Shown here: one piece after another, positions 46,086 through 56,260 of the stretch
How positions within the stretch are numbered: position 1 is the first letter of the stretch
How the letters are laid out: each line of letters begins with the position of its first letter
Assembly: GCA_963971575.1 (NCBI GenBank)
Contig: OZ020622.1
Span: 3,572,279 to 3,636,278, forward strand
Direction: 5' to 3'
Length of the DNA: 64,000 nt
From: Liopterus haemorrhoidalis
Lineage: Eukaryota; Arthropoda; Insecta; Coleoptera; Dytiscidae
Notes under the pieces: model-generated
What the model was told of the DNA's origin: nothing
Databases searched by the model: none
What the model saw: only the letters and a program-made list of their open reading frames with translations
Position numbers and translations under genes: made by a program

Positions 46086-46263
46086 CTCCGGAATGGTAAC
46101 TTTTTTGGCGATAGTAGCTCTAGTTGTTCTTGTGCGTGGTCTAGTGGAACCCCCTACACTTGCAGTTCGTACCAAACCTTCTCTGGGTTCCAGTTTTGGT
46201 GCACCAATCCCGGAATAAAGGGGCTCCGCACTGGAGTAACCCGAACTCACATCTTCGGTAGAT
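46086..46263 (-). CDS. ReepA: ReepA long-tail exon 2
   Basis: Acceptor TTTGTGTAG ends at 46264. The exon completes the AG|A arginine codon and encodes STEDVSSGYSSAEPLYSGIG, APKLEPREGLVRTASVGGST and a basic run RPRTRTTRATIAKKVTIPE. Two tandem donors, GGAG|GTAAGC (used here) and GCGAG|GTAATT nine bases on (exon end 46077), both keep the frame and would differ by VSE. The serine-rich and basic composition suggests a disordered tail. Confidence 0.8.
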
Positions 46264-46289
46264 CTACACAAATAAAAATATTTCAATAA

Positions 46290-48590
46290 TGATAAAACAA
46301 TGAAGATAAATATAGATTTTAGATCTCGAGGTACAAATCTATATACACTCCCTGATCATATTATTAGGCGCACCATGATGTTTGACCACGACGAATATCG
46401 ATGGTCGTTCGGTACATCGTTGCTAGGTGGTATAGTCGGGGAGATTTAACTTGGCCGATAACCGTAAGAGCGAATGGTTCAAGACAAAAGATTATAGCAA
46501 AAACATTTTTGAATAACTACTGTTGCTATTTTGATGAGCAATTTACTAAAAACATATGAAAAATTATATCCACACAATTGGTTTGGGAGTGGACCGTGGT
46601 TTTGTGAAGCCCTGGGCAAGACAAAGTAAGGCCCTTCAAAAGTATCCAGTGATTGAAAATACATAATTTTTTTGAAACATTTCTTCATTTGAGGCCTGGC
46701 TCTAGTCCGCCTCACCCAAGGGCCGGCCATGCTAGTGTGGATATTAAGTTCATTTCCTAATTGATATCAATAAGATAAGTAGGTGTGTTTTCTAAAGGAC
46801 GTAAAATTGAATAAATTATTAAACGTTCATATAAATTTAATTTGTAAGCGTGAGAATGTCAACTGAAATTTTGTTTATGAATTAAATTTGTATGGAATGA
46901 GAAAAAATAATAATCACATATTTCTTAGCAGTAATTTTTTATTAATGATCAAAAATAATCGTAATATTACACGAATTCCAATTCAATTAGGGCTAAAATT
47001 TGATTGAAAGGAATATCCTCTTAACAAGAACATAGCTGCCTCAGACTAATGTTAGTCTTATAGATACGCAGCTTATACGTTAGCACATATGGCTAACATA
47101 ATACATATGTTATTTAGTACAAAATTTATTCCGTAGAATAGTGTTTTACCTTGAATTTAGTGGGCTTTTTGTGACGTCACGGTCATTTTTGAACAGCCTG
47201 TATAATACTGATTAACATGTACTGTTTGGTAAAAATATGGTATTTTCATTTTTCACTGTTTTTTCAAGTATAGTATGTAGCTATATCTAGATTCAAACAT
47301 TTTTGGCATGTATCTGTATCTAGATATTATTTATAATTCTGTATCTGCATCTATGGTCTATTTCAAAGTAGAAAAATGTGTGTAAGAAGATAGGAGCTGT
47401 TTGTCCTTGCTTCGGGTTGGTCTAGATCGTCATCCCTATTACACTGTTAAAATATTGTTTTTAGTCCAAGTTGACAGATGTTCAGTGTCGTACATTGGAA
47501 ATATATATTATTTATATTATTTTATTTTTTTCATATATTTTGTTATTATTTACATATTTAGACTTTTATTTATATTCTTGGCGTAGATTTTATGGAGAAA
47601 ATTCTCCATGTAATTTGTTTTTACGCAGTTATATATTTTTTAGGTTATCTGACATATAAATATTTTTTGACACTTGACAATTAACATATCAAGAGAGAGG
47701 ACTAATGTGAGGCCAAAAGACAGCCCAGCTGATTGTGCCCAAAGAAGAAGTTATTGATATAATTTTTAGACCTTCATATAGACATATATTTTTAATTTTT
47801 ATTTAGAATAATTATTTAAATAAGAAACTTTAGCTCTGAAGATATATTGTTTGTTTTATTGCTTTGTTTAAACTCTTTTAGCCAAATTTATCTTTTTATA
47901 TATGTATAGTACATAATTTTTAAAATTAATATTTTATTAACTTTTTCAAATTTCCCATTAAACTGAATTTATGTCGTATAAATAACGTAAGTGTATTATA
48001 AGCGGTTCACTTTTGTAAGAACAAACTAAGAGGGAATTTTTTTTTCAATAGTTTGCACCTTTGAAGCTGTATGTCATGTTGGTATTAAAAAATGTCACTT
48101 TTTTAAAATGTCGATCCGTTTGACGTATGTCATAATGAAAAATGATATCTTAATTATAGTGATCATAACCTTATCAACCTAAAGTCGGTTTTACAGCGTA
48201 AGGATTATTTTTAATTGACATTTAAAGTCAGTAACACACCATAAAAGTAACCAAAATAACCTGATCTAGTGTGTTCTTACAACAGTGAACAGCTTATATC
48301 TACCTTGTTTATTTCAATATCATATTAACCTTTTTTATATTAAAAAAAAAATCACTTGCTAACCTAGTTGCTACGCCCATGCCCTAGTTGTAACTTATTT
48401 TAAATTTCCCGCTATACTGTATTTGATCAGTGTAAATCGTACTCGGTTCGCAGCGCTATCTACTTTTTTCTACTTTGAAATAGACCATAGATACAATTTT
48501 TCTTAGGTATCTGTATCTAGACATTTTTTTAAATGTATCTATTACAACACTGCTCCCTTATTATTTGTTAAATTTTAATTATCCTCCTTA
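46290..48590. other. ReepA intron DNA, mostly unassigned
   Basis: TCCCTGATCATATTATTAGG near 46350 resembles a Tc1-type end. The phrase GTATCTGTATCTAGA near 47310 and 48508 marks a related pair of segments. No coding exon is seen. Confidence 0.35.
46560..46740. mobile_element. possible hAT-like fragment
   Basis: GAAGCCCTGGGCAAGACAAAGTAAGGCCCTTC and the later GAGGCCTGGC, CTCACCCAAGGGCCGGCC echo the CCTAGGGCC-type hAT element at 31831. No clean ends are seen. Confidence 0.3.
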
Positions 48591-48591
48591 C

Positions 48592-48836
48592 CTGACGTGA
48601 CTTAGCTGTGCCCCAGGTCTGACATCCATCTCTGGAAAGAACACTTCTACTTTTGATGTTCTCTCGGAGACGGATCTGTGTGGTGAACGTCTTCTCCGAA
48701 GGCGTGGATCCGTCACCTGGTCTACCATGTCGACGGTGGATCCACCAAGGTGTTTTAAGGGGTGCGAGTCAGAATCGCCGGATAAATCGCCGAGACTGTA
48801 ACTTTTTTTCAGTTGGTTTACTATTCCACCACCTCC
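48592..48836 (-). CDS. ReepA: ReepA long-tail exon 1
   Basis: Acceptor TTTTCAG ends at 48837, donor CAG|GTAAGG at 48591. Joined in phase 0 to the 52773 exon it reads TAIK|GGGGIVNQLKKSYSLGDL, paralleling the REEP1 stretch TKSQGALAGRLRSFSMQDL. It continues with STVDMVDQVTDPRLRRRR, a serine/arginine-rich segment that could be a phosphorylation or microtubule-binding patch, and ends in phase 2. Confidence 0.82.
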
Positions 48837-49159
48837 CTGAAAAGAGGTGAAATAAAATTTGCTTAAATACTGTCTTTTAAAAATAGTTTTTGATAATTTT
48901 AACCACATTAAAATAAAATTAGAAATAAAAAATAAATAATGAACCGGAAAAAAATTCTAACGCGTTAATAATAATAATAATTCTTAATTACGTAAAAGGT
49001 AGAGTTGTTTCTCGTGTTTTGACACTATAGGGATTTGCAGCTAAGCACCCTACCATCTGGTGAGCGTTTCATGAACTTGTGTACATCAGATAACATTTCG
49101 TTTTGTGTATTGGTTTTGTATGAAGTTTGTTTTTAAAGTTTTATTATAATCATTGAAAA

Positions 49160-49312
49160 ATGTATAATACATATTGTTGTGTGCCTATGTGCAATTCATT
49201 GAAAAGAAGAAACCCGGAAATATCGTTTCATTTGTTTCCACTAATATCAGACACCGTACGGTTCGAAACAAAATTGGGAAAGCAAGAGGTTAGGAATCGA
49301 CGCGATGTTTAG
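49160..49312 (+). pseudogene. THAP-domain N-terminal remnant
   Basis: The 50-residue frame begins MYNTYCCVPMCNSLKRRNPE and ISFHLFPLISDTVRFETKLG then stops. CCVP-C at the start and PEISFHLFP are the opening of a THAP C2CH DNA-binding domain. The later C..H pair and AVPTIF box are missing. THAP domains occur in P-element-type transposases and host genes; this truncated one, inside a ReepA intron on the opposite strand, is most likely a transposon relic. Confidence 0.6.
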
Positions 49313-49319
49313 ATAAACA

Positions 49320-51060
49320 ATTTAAAAATTGGAAAAAAAGTGAGCCCTTATATGAAAGTTTGCTCATTACAGTTTAATGATAGTGACTACAAAAAATATT
49401 TTCAATTTTGTATTTATTATCGCATATCTTGAAAATTCCTGTTATTGTGTGTGGGTTTGTAATGCACAAGTTTGTAGGCATAATGCATAAATCTTTATGA
49501 ACTCTCTGTTTTTTTCAGTGACTCCACACAATATTATATGCCCAGCATTGTAGATTTCTACCCCTTCGTAAACAACACGGGAATTACTATTTCCCCCAAT
49601 ATAGTTAAAATAATCGACAATGGAAAACCGCCATAACTTAAAACCAGATCACAAAATGTAGTATTTTAGATGTTTACAAGTAATGTCACTTCACAAAATC
49701 AGAAAATCCCAAACAATTATTTATTTTTTGATACACTTTTCGCTATTATTTACTAGTAAATGTCAAGTGGTATCTGATTTAGAATGGTTTGAAAAAAATC
49801 CGCGTGGCGCTACGATCTTAAAATTTTTCCCCTATATTAGCTTGAACTTCCCCAAGCACTCAAAATACGCGTTTTTAAGGGACTCATTTGTTTTCTAATT
49901 GAATGTAAGCCCACCCTAAAAATTTTGGCTTCCTAAGAAAAATTTTTGCCTCCTGAGCACCCCTCTAAGAAAAAAATCTGGAGGCACGCCTGGTCACGTG
50001 TATGGCCTGTTTCTATCCTCATTATCTCAGTCTTAAAATCATACGTCTCAAACGTTTAGGCGGAACTAAATGGGAATTTCGTTTTTTTAGGTTGTCACGA
50101 GAAGGGATCTTGCTTGGGTTATTTCATGTTTGACGTTGGTATATGAAAATTTAAAATTACAACAGTGAAACCATAGAAAATAATGACATTTACTAAAAAT
50201 TTTAATTAATTTTCACACCTTTTGAAAACAAAAAAATATGTATAAATGGGAACTTTTTATTAAGAATGCAAAACAATTAAAATGCAATGAAAACGACATT
50301 TTATAATGACAATAAATTTAATCTAGAATTTGCAATGTGACTATGATTTATTAAACAAAATGACCAAAAGTCTGAATATATAAAAATTAATGTCACTAGA
50401 TTATACAAAGTAGCGCAACGGCGGCCATACTGGGGCTAAAAATGTCGCCAACACAAATGATTTTCAGTGCTTCCAACAGTAAAAAAATAACAAACTAGTA
50501 CTACCAAAATTTTTATTTTAGATCTTTAAAACCGTAAAAAAGTCTTTAATTTTCACCATTTTTCATCCCATTCTCGTATAGAAAAAATAATAAAACATAA
50601 ATAACTTACCTGTACGTAAAAATTGTTTTTTTCTAAATTTTTCCAAAATAAATTATCAAAAACTTTTTGAAAATTATTGCGAAGCTTTTTAGATATTTTT
50701 TTTTTTTAGTTCAAGAATTTTTTTAAGACAGTATTAAGGCCCATAACCTGTGCTGGAAGCAGACATGCAAAAAAAAATAAAAATAAAATACACTTAAAAA
50801 TTTATTTAAGTAGGCCAAATTATATACAAAATAAATTACATATGGCAAACAGTATAAGAAAAGAAAATATTGGCCGATTTACATTAGGGAGGGTGTCTTA
50901 ATTCCCCACCAAAAAAATTGTAATTTTTGTAAAAATAAACATAAAGTCGTATAGATAAAATTTAAAAAAATCGGCCAATATAAAAAATTATTCTATCACA
51001 ATGCAAAATATAGTAAAAATTTAAAATAATTCAGTCTGTTCTCAAAATGATTTTTTTGAG
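49320..51060. other. ReepA intron DNA, unassigned
   Basis: CCCCAAGCACTCAAAATACG then GTTTTTAAGG near 49850 matches the non-transposase part of the 62012 tandem copies. The rest is AT-rich without features. Confidence 0.35.
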
Positions 51061-51067
51061 AAACATC

Positions 51068-52371
51068 CAGTGGCGGAACTATAATATGAGGGACCCCGCA
51101 CTGCAGGGGCCTTAGCTGTAAGGACCTTAAAATATAAATTTTTGATAATAATTGTAAATTTGTAACACATATATAAAATAATGTATTTAAAAAACCTGAT
51201 AATTCAATAAAAAAATAAATTTATACAGGCATTTTGAATGCACTAATGTTCTAAATTTCGTTTACACGAATTTGAAAAGTTATTTTTCAGCTCAGTAAGT
51301 GGTTACTTATTAAATAGTAAAAAATAGCTGCAGTTAAGCGTTTTGTATGACTCGAGCTAAAGCTGAGCCTAGATTAGCAAGCCAATCCAGTAACTTAATG
51401 GCGCGTCTACATCGAGGCAACATGGTGGCGTGCGACCGTTCGACATGTCGCATGCTACCAATGTGCAGCGGTCTGATGGGAGTCGTGCGACATGTTGCTC
51501 GTTCCCGTTACTTGGCGGTAAACATAAAGAGTTTTCGTGCGACACGCTACCAGTTCTGAAAGCCACATGTTCGCCATTTTGATATTTGTTATTATAAAAG
51601 TATTTGTTTTTTAAATTAACTAATGTTGTAAGCAATGCTGTATCAACAAAAATTACTTAGCAACTTAAATTTATTTAAGGTAAGTGAGCAAATATAAGTT
51701 TTGCTAAAATAGAGTATGAGAAATAATGATAAACATAATTAAGTAAGGTTATGTTTTTGTTATGGAATTAAAATTTGTTATAAAACAGTATATTATAATA
51801 GTATATATTTATAAATAGTAGTTATTCAGTAAACTGACAGATCTCGCAACAATAAACAGTAGCACGCTCCCAGTGTTGGTGTGGACACAAGCTTGTCAAT
51901 GCGTCATGGTCTGACGATCACGTCAGACTTGTCGCTACCATGTTGCCTCAATGTAGACGCGTCATAATGCTCGCTTGATATCTACGTAGCACAAACGTAT
52001 TGCAAATTTCCTATGAACAGTCCGAGAGTAGATCATGCTACATAACTAAAAAATTTCAATTAAAAGATCTAAATACACAATATAACTAATTTTATGCAAA
52101 GTTATAAGGTATACAGCCGGAAACTATTATCCGCCATTTTAAAAGACCATCTTGGTCTTTCCAAATAGCCTGTAATACGTCTTTTTATTCAATGGGAACA
52201 GTAGTAATTTTTTTCTATTTTTTTAAATTTTATTTAAAATAGATATGCAGGATTAGATGTAACATGGTCTTTTTAAACTGTGGTGATGTATAATCCCCAC
52301 GTATCTACATAAATTGGGGGGGGGCTAAATATATTGAGGGAAAAGGGGATACTTAATAAGTTCCGCCACTG
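51068..52371. mobile_element. hAT-like element (1.3 kb) next to the ReepA alternative stop
   Basis: CAGTGGCGGAACTATAATAT at left and (inverted) CAGTGGCGGAACTTATTAAG at right; 8-bp flanks GAAACATC (51060-51067) and GAAATATC (52372-52379) differ by one base. No transposase is recognised. The right flank overlaps the last base of the TAG that ends the compact ReepA isoform. A second element (51396-51966) is nested inside. Confidence 0.8.
51396..51966. mobile_element. MITE nested in the hAT-like element
   Basis: GCGCGTCTACATCGAGGCAA then CATGGT at left, and GACGCGTCTACATTGAGGCA ACATGGT inverted at right. The region between is non-coding; GTGCGACATGTTGC-type phrases repeat inside. Confidence 0.75.
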
Positions 52372-52378
52372 GAAATAT

Positions 52379-52681
52379 CTAATCTAAATCATCTTCTTCT
52401 GTCTTTTTAGTTTTTCTTGATCTGGTCCTTGCTGATTTTGGTTTAACAACTTTTTCTTTCCGAACCTTTTCCCTAGAAACCTTTTTTTCTATAATTTCTT
52501 GTACCTCCATATCTTCATCTGAACTTATTTCTTCCATTTGACTTTGTACTGGTAAATCAAAATTTGAAACAGATCTTCTAGGTCCATCGAGTTCATTTCT
52601 TTCCGCCATTGTATTTATTGACGATTCAGACTGACTATTGGTCATTAAGGGCAAGGTGTTAGGGGCTAGGTTCTGTGCAGA
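52379..52681 (-). CDS. ReepA: ReepA alternative terminal exon (canonical-like C-terminus)
   Basis: Acceptor TTATGTTAG ends at 52682; the frame then runs 100 codons to TAG at 52381-52379, with no donor before the stop. It opens SAQNLAPNTLPLMTNSQSES, has an acidic patch (EEISSDEDMEVQEI) and closes KSARTRSRKTKKTEEDDLD. That basic RTR-KK cluster followed by acidic residues and a stop resembles the conserved C-terminus of REEP1-4, which supports a real terminal exon. The target duplication of a hAT-like element (51068-52371) overlaps the last base of the stop codon, so the 3' UTR of this isoform must run into the transposon. Confidence 0.78.
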   Translation of the reverse strand, partial: SAQNLAPNTLPLMTNSQSESSINTMAERNELDGPRRSVSNFDLPVQSQMEEISSDEDMEVQEIIEKKVSREKVRKEKVVKPKSARTRSRKTKKTEEDDLD

Positions 52682-52772
52682 CTAACATAAAATAAACAAA
52701 AAAATAAACATAAAAAGCGGGGTGTTAATAATGTTAAAATGTTAAAGTCAGTCATTTTTGTTGGTATGTTAC

Positions 52773-52886
52773 CTTGATCGCTGTTTGCATTATAACATTT
52801 GTTGCGTAGTTCACTCCTTTTGTGCCTAGGTTCAATACTGTGTGGTATCCTTGTTCTTTGGCTTTTGCTATGTAATCATCGATTTC
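52773..52886 (-). CDS. ReepA: ReepA exon: post-hairpin amphipathic region
   Basis: Acceptor TATTAG (ends 52887) and donor AAG|GTAACA (52772). The 38 residues EIDDYIAKAKEQGYHTVLNL then GTKGVNYATNVIMQTAIK match the HEKEIDAYIVQAKERSYETV region of REEP1 as remembered, a predicted amphipathic helix after the hairpins. Both ends are phase 0, so the exon can be spliced equally to either of two downstream choices. Confidence 0.9.
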
Positions 52887-52962
52887 CTAATACATAAGAA
52901 CATTAATTAAAAGTGTCAATTTTCACACATTTCAGGGTTTCGTAGGTACTACATTGGTACTA

Positions 52963-53880
52963 CAAGGTGTCTCAAAAGAAATTTTATATTTAGTGGATCG
53001 ATTAAAAAAAAAGTAAGCCGTATATAGAAAAAATGTTTATTAATTATTAAAATACACTCTTTGGGGAGTTATTTCTTAAAAATAATATCGTCTAAATGAA
53101 GACCCTCGCGTTCTCGGCACTCATTTAATCGAACAGTAAAATTACTTATGACGTCTCGGCAGGTGGACTCAGGGATGGCTGCCATTTCGTGACGGATATT
53201 TTCTTTCAAATGCGCCAGTGAAGTCGGTTTATTGGCGTAAACTTTAGATTTAAGATAACCCAATAGGAAAAAGTCCATAGAGGTTAAATATGGACTGCGT
53301 GGAGGCCAATTTATGTCTCACCTCTCCGGGAGATCAATTTGCCTGAGAAATTTGCCTCTGACTGGCATCTTGGGGCTTTAATTCTTGCACCAATTGAATT
53401 TTGTAGGGGTGCAGCTTTAGGTCTTTGTGCATAATGCGATGTAATGATGATCTATGCACATTTAAAGCACTTGCGCGCTTCCGAATTGAAAGGTTCGGGT
53501 CGTCACGAACAGACTGATTAACATTCTCCACGTTTTCTACCGTTCTTGATGACCTAGGTCGCCCGGATTTTGATTTATCCAGCGTTGTACCAGTCTCTTC
53601 AAACTTTTTAACCCAATGTCGAATGAGAGGAATGCTTGGCGCATCATTTAAGTGGCGAAAACCTCGAATACTGCAGAATTTTCTACGCGCTACAGTCGCC
53701 GAATCACCGTTTTTGTAAAACTCTCGCACGCATAACGTGCGGTCTGCTCCCGAGAAACGCTCCATAGCGACTTAATTCCCAAGAGCCAGGCTACCGATTG
53801 ACATAACCCCCGCGCCCCTCGGATACGTTGCGTTCACGCAGTAAGCTAAATAAATATAAAATTTCTTTTGAGACACCTTG
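52963..53880 (-). mobile_element. mariner-like element with perfect TIRs, deleted core
   Basis: CAAGGTGTCTCAAAAGAAAT, then TTTATATTTA, is perfectly inverted at the right end (about 30 bp), between TA dinucleotides at 52961-52962 and 53881-53882. It is inserted in the left end of a family B copy. Perfect TIRs suggest recent mobilisation by a transposase supplied elsewhere. Confidence 0.85.
53069..53765 (-). pseudogene. mariner-like transposase with internal deletion
   Basis: ATG 53765 opens MERFSGADRTLCVREFYKNG; HTH segments follow (IRHWVKKFEETGTTLDKSKS then GRPRSSRTVENVENVNQSVR, HRSSLHRIMHKDLKLHPYKI). Near 53335 the frame breaks, and the protein resumes with RSPYLTSMDFFLLGYLKSKV to LHLDDIIFKK and a stop at 53069. 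About 100 residues, with the first two catalytic aspartates, are deleted. Confidence 0.83.
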
Positions 53881-53939
53881 TACTTCGTTGGTTGCTACAT
53901 ATCAATATTTTTGATAAATTAATTACACTGATTTGGTAT

Positions 53940-54213
53940 TATTTTGGCTCTCTACAAAATTCCCTTAACGGAAAAACTTTCGTATCTTTGGACGATATCA
54001 AAATTCACCTCTACAGATTTTTCGAGAGCAAAGACGGAACCTTCTGGAGAGATGGCATTATAAAATTGCCTGAGCGTTTGTCTAAAATGATAGAAAATAA
54101 TGGACAGTACATTTGATAATAAAATTTTTATTTAGAATGTGGAAGAACCGTCTACAGCGCTGTGTGGCTTCCCAAGGAAGTTATTTTGAGGGAGACAATA
54201 TTGTAATTCTATT
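53940..54213 (+). pseudogene. two adjacent mariner transposase C-terminal fragments
   Basis: FGSLQNSLNGKTFVSLDDIK, then FWRDGIIKLPERLSKMIENN GQYI and a stop at about 54116, is a mariner C-terminus. About 20 bases on, a different frame gives MWKNRLQRCVASQGSYFEGD NIVILFE and stop (to 54213), the C-terminus of a second mariner lineage. The two ends lie side by side, probably by nested insertion and deletion. Confidence 0.7.
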
Positions 54214-54252
54214 CGAATAAAAACATTTTAAAAAATGAGCCCGGTTACTTAA

Positions 54253-54996
54253 GGGGGCGGTATGGTCAGAGCAGCACATTTTATACCCATTTTCAAGATT
54301 TTTTTTTAGAAAACTGTTAATAGTAACTTGATTGGGATAATACCTACAGTAAAGAACAACCTTTGAAGAGTATCCAAAAAAAATTTTATTGAAAAATATC
54401 GAAAATTAAGTTCGTGACATGAATTTGAAATTTTCGTTCAGGACAAAGAGTTGATTTGCGGTGAGACACATAACTAATGACTGGATCATCTAAAACAAAA
54501 AAACCAAAAATATTTCGTTAGTTTATGAGTTTCTTGAGGTAACGCTGTCGAGTTTTTTCAAATATCTAGATTATTTAATTTTTGGTATAAGTTTGAAGTC
54601 AAGAAAACGAAAAAACGGAAATATTTTTTTGAAATTTCTGTTTTCAGTTGTAAAAAATTCCATAAAAAAAAAGAAAGCAAGAAAAAAAAATATCTCGACA
54701 GCGTTACCTCAAGAAACTCATAAACTAACGAAATATTTTTGGTTTTTTTGTTTTAGATGATCCAGTCATTAGTTATGTGTCTCACCGCAAATCAACTCTT
54801 TGTCCTGAACGAAAATTTCAAATTCATGTCACGAACTTAATTTTCGATATTTTTCAATAAAATTTTTTTTGGATACTCTTCAAAGGTTGTTCTTTACTGT
54901 AGGTATTATCCCAATCAAGTTACTATTAACAGTTTTCTAAAAAAAAATCTTGAAAATGGGTATAAAATGTGCTGCTCTGACCATACCCCCCCCCTT
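54253..54996. mobile_element. palindromic TTAA-type MITE, copy 3
   Basis: Flanked by TTAA on both sides (ACTTAAGGGGG, CCCCCTTAATT). Both arms are complete and nearly identical to copy 1. It is nested between two mariner C-terminal remnants and the right end of a family B copy. Confidence 0.85.
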
Positions 54997-55094
54997 AATT
55001 TACACACCTCGTATATATGACGGTAAAATGGTTTCTTGGTCGTACCTACGAAACCCTAAAGATGATGAAGAATGACTTTTTACTGATGACTTAC

Positions 55095-55215
55095 TTGTTC
55101 TCTCTGGCTGAGCATAGGATGTACGAATTTTCTGTAGAGTATACTCGATCCTTTTGTTGCTGGTGACAGCAACCAAAGGACGAGAATTATTTTAATTTCA
55201 TAGTAAAATGGAAAC
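55095..55215 (-). CDS. ReepA: ReepA exon: end of the TB2/DP1 domain
   Basis: Acceptor TTTTTTCAG (ends 55216), donor CAA|GTAAGT (55094). It encodes [20 protein letters not shown] then [20 protein letters not shown]. The WFPFYYE(I/L)K and LLSP.TKG...LYRKFVHP motifs are diagnostic of REEP1-4 and separate them from REEP5/6. The exon ends in phase 0. Confidence 0.94.
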
Positions 55216-55610
55216 CTGAAAAAATTAGAAGAAAAATTGTATACATTTTACTCGTACATATAAGTTGTAAAGTTAATTTTTAGCCACCCTACGAAAACAC
55301 TAAAAAGGCATAAAATTAAATTATGTAAAAAATATACTACTAAAACTTTTATCTGTCTTTTATATTTTTGATTTTTTTTTTTATGTCTGTAATATTGGCT
55401 CAATAACCCATTCTGTCACATATGAGACCGACAAAAAGCTATTAGACCGTTTCCTACAGTGGGAGAAATGGTAATAATAGACTTAATATGATACTTAGAC
55501 AATCATATCACAGATTTAGAAAAGGGGGAACAAATGCAACGTTGCAAGAAATAAAATTTTATACAATAGAAAATACAATAACTTTTTTTTTCGGAAAAAA
55601 TCATACTTAC

Positions 55611-55687
55611 CAACTTAAAAAGACGTCTGTAAAAGTTTCTGCACATGTGAATAAAGCAAAGACGATCCAGTACATCATCCATTTTAC
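55611..55687 (-). CDS. ReepA: ReepA exon: second hydrophobic hairpin segment
   Basis: Acceptor TTTTTTTTCAG (ends 55688) and donor TTG|GTAAGT (55610). The 77-nt exon encodes [20 protein letters not shown] and DVFLSW, the core of the TB2/DP1 hairpin, almost identical to vertebrate REEP1-4. It enters in phase 0 and leaves two bases; the tryptophan codon is completed in the next exon. Confidence 0.93.
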
Positions 55688-55750
55688 CTGAAAAAAAATA
55701 TGCATTAATTTTGTCAAAGTCCATATTTCGGAATTTGAGATCAAAAACTA

Positions 55751-56090
55751 TTATTTATCAACAAAAGTGGCTTTATTGTTTTTCAAAATATTTTCCATGA
55801 AGATCAATACACTTTTGCATGCGTTTGAACCAATTTTCGAAGAACTTTTTCCATTCCGATTGAGGCATCCAACGCGATCAAATTTTTTTGACGTCAAATG
55901 TTCATGCAATACTGAATATATGTATGCTGGTCCCACTAATACTCAAGGATACCTCAATCTCATAATAAGTCACATGGCGATCTTGCAGTATCAGTTCACG
56001 CACAGCATCAATGTTTTCCGGAACAACAACCGATTTTGGACGACCTTTCACATTTTTTCGTTGAGTCATATTTATGTCAAATTGATCAAA
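55751..56090 (-). pseudogene. mariner-like transposase remnant, deleted core
   Basis: The minus strand reads GRPKSVVVPENIDAVRELIL and QDRHVTYYEIEVSLSISGTS, the second HTH; after a gap and frame change it reads FFENWFKRMQKCIDLHGKYF EKQ-stop, the typical C-terminus. The catalytic middle is missing. Confidence 0.75.
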
Positions 56091-56260
56091 ATAAAAAGTG
56101 AAGAGTAAAAAAAAGGTCCTCACTTCTAAATTAAACGTGAAGAGCAAAAAAAAGGTCCTCACTTCTAAATTTTAAGTGAAGAGCAAAAAACAAAAATTTC
56201 CATAAATCGTCTCGCACCCCTGAGGGTGCCGGCACCCCCGGTTGGGAACCACTGATTTAG
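56090..56260. repeat. AAGTGAAGAGCAAAAAAAAGG minisatellite and hAT-like end
   Basis: Two to three units of AAGTGAAGAGC, A-run, GGTCCTCACTTCTAAATT abut GGTTGGGAACCACTG, a hAT-type end like that of 33253. The same minisatellite occurs, in the other orientation, at 18535. Confidence 0.65.

Larger units (their letters stand above)
52912..55062 (+). mobile_element. family B copy broken up by nested insertions
   Basis: The left end GTGTCAATTTTCACACATTT then CAGGGTTTCGTAGGTA starts at about 52912. The right end GACGGTAAAATGGTTTCTTG then GTCGTACCTACGAAACCCTA lies at about 55019-55062. Between them sit a mariner deletion derivative, two mariner C-terminal fragments and the third palindromic MITE. It lies between two ReepA exons. 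Confidence 0.55.
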
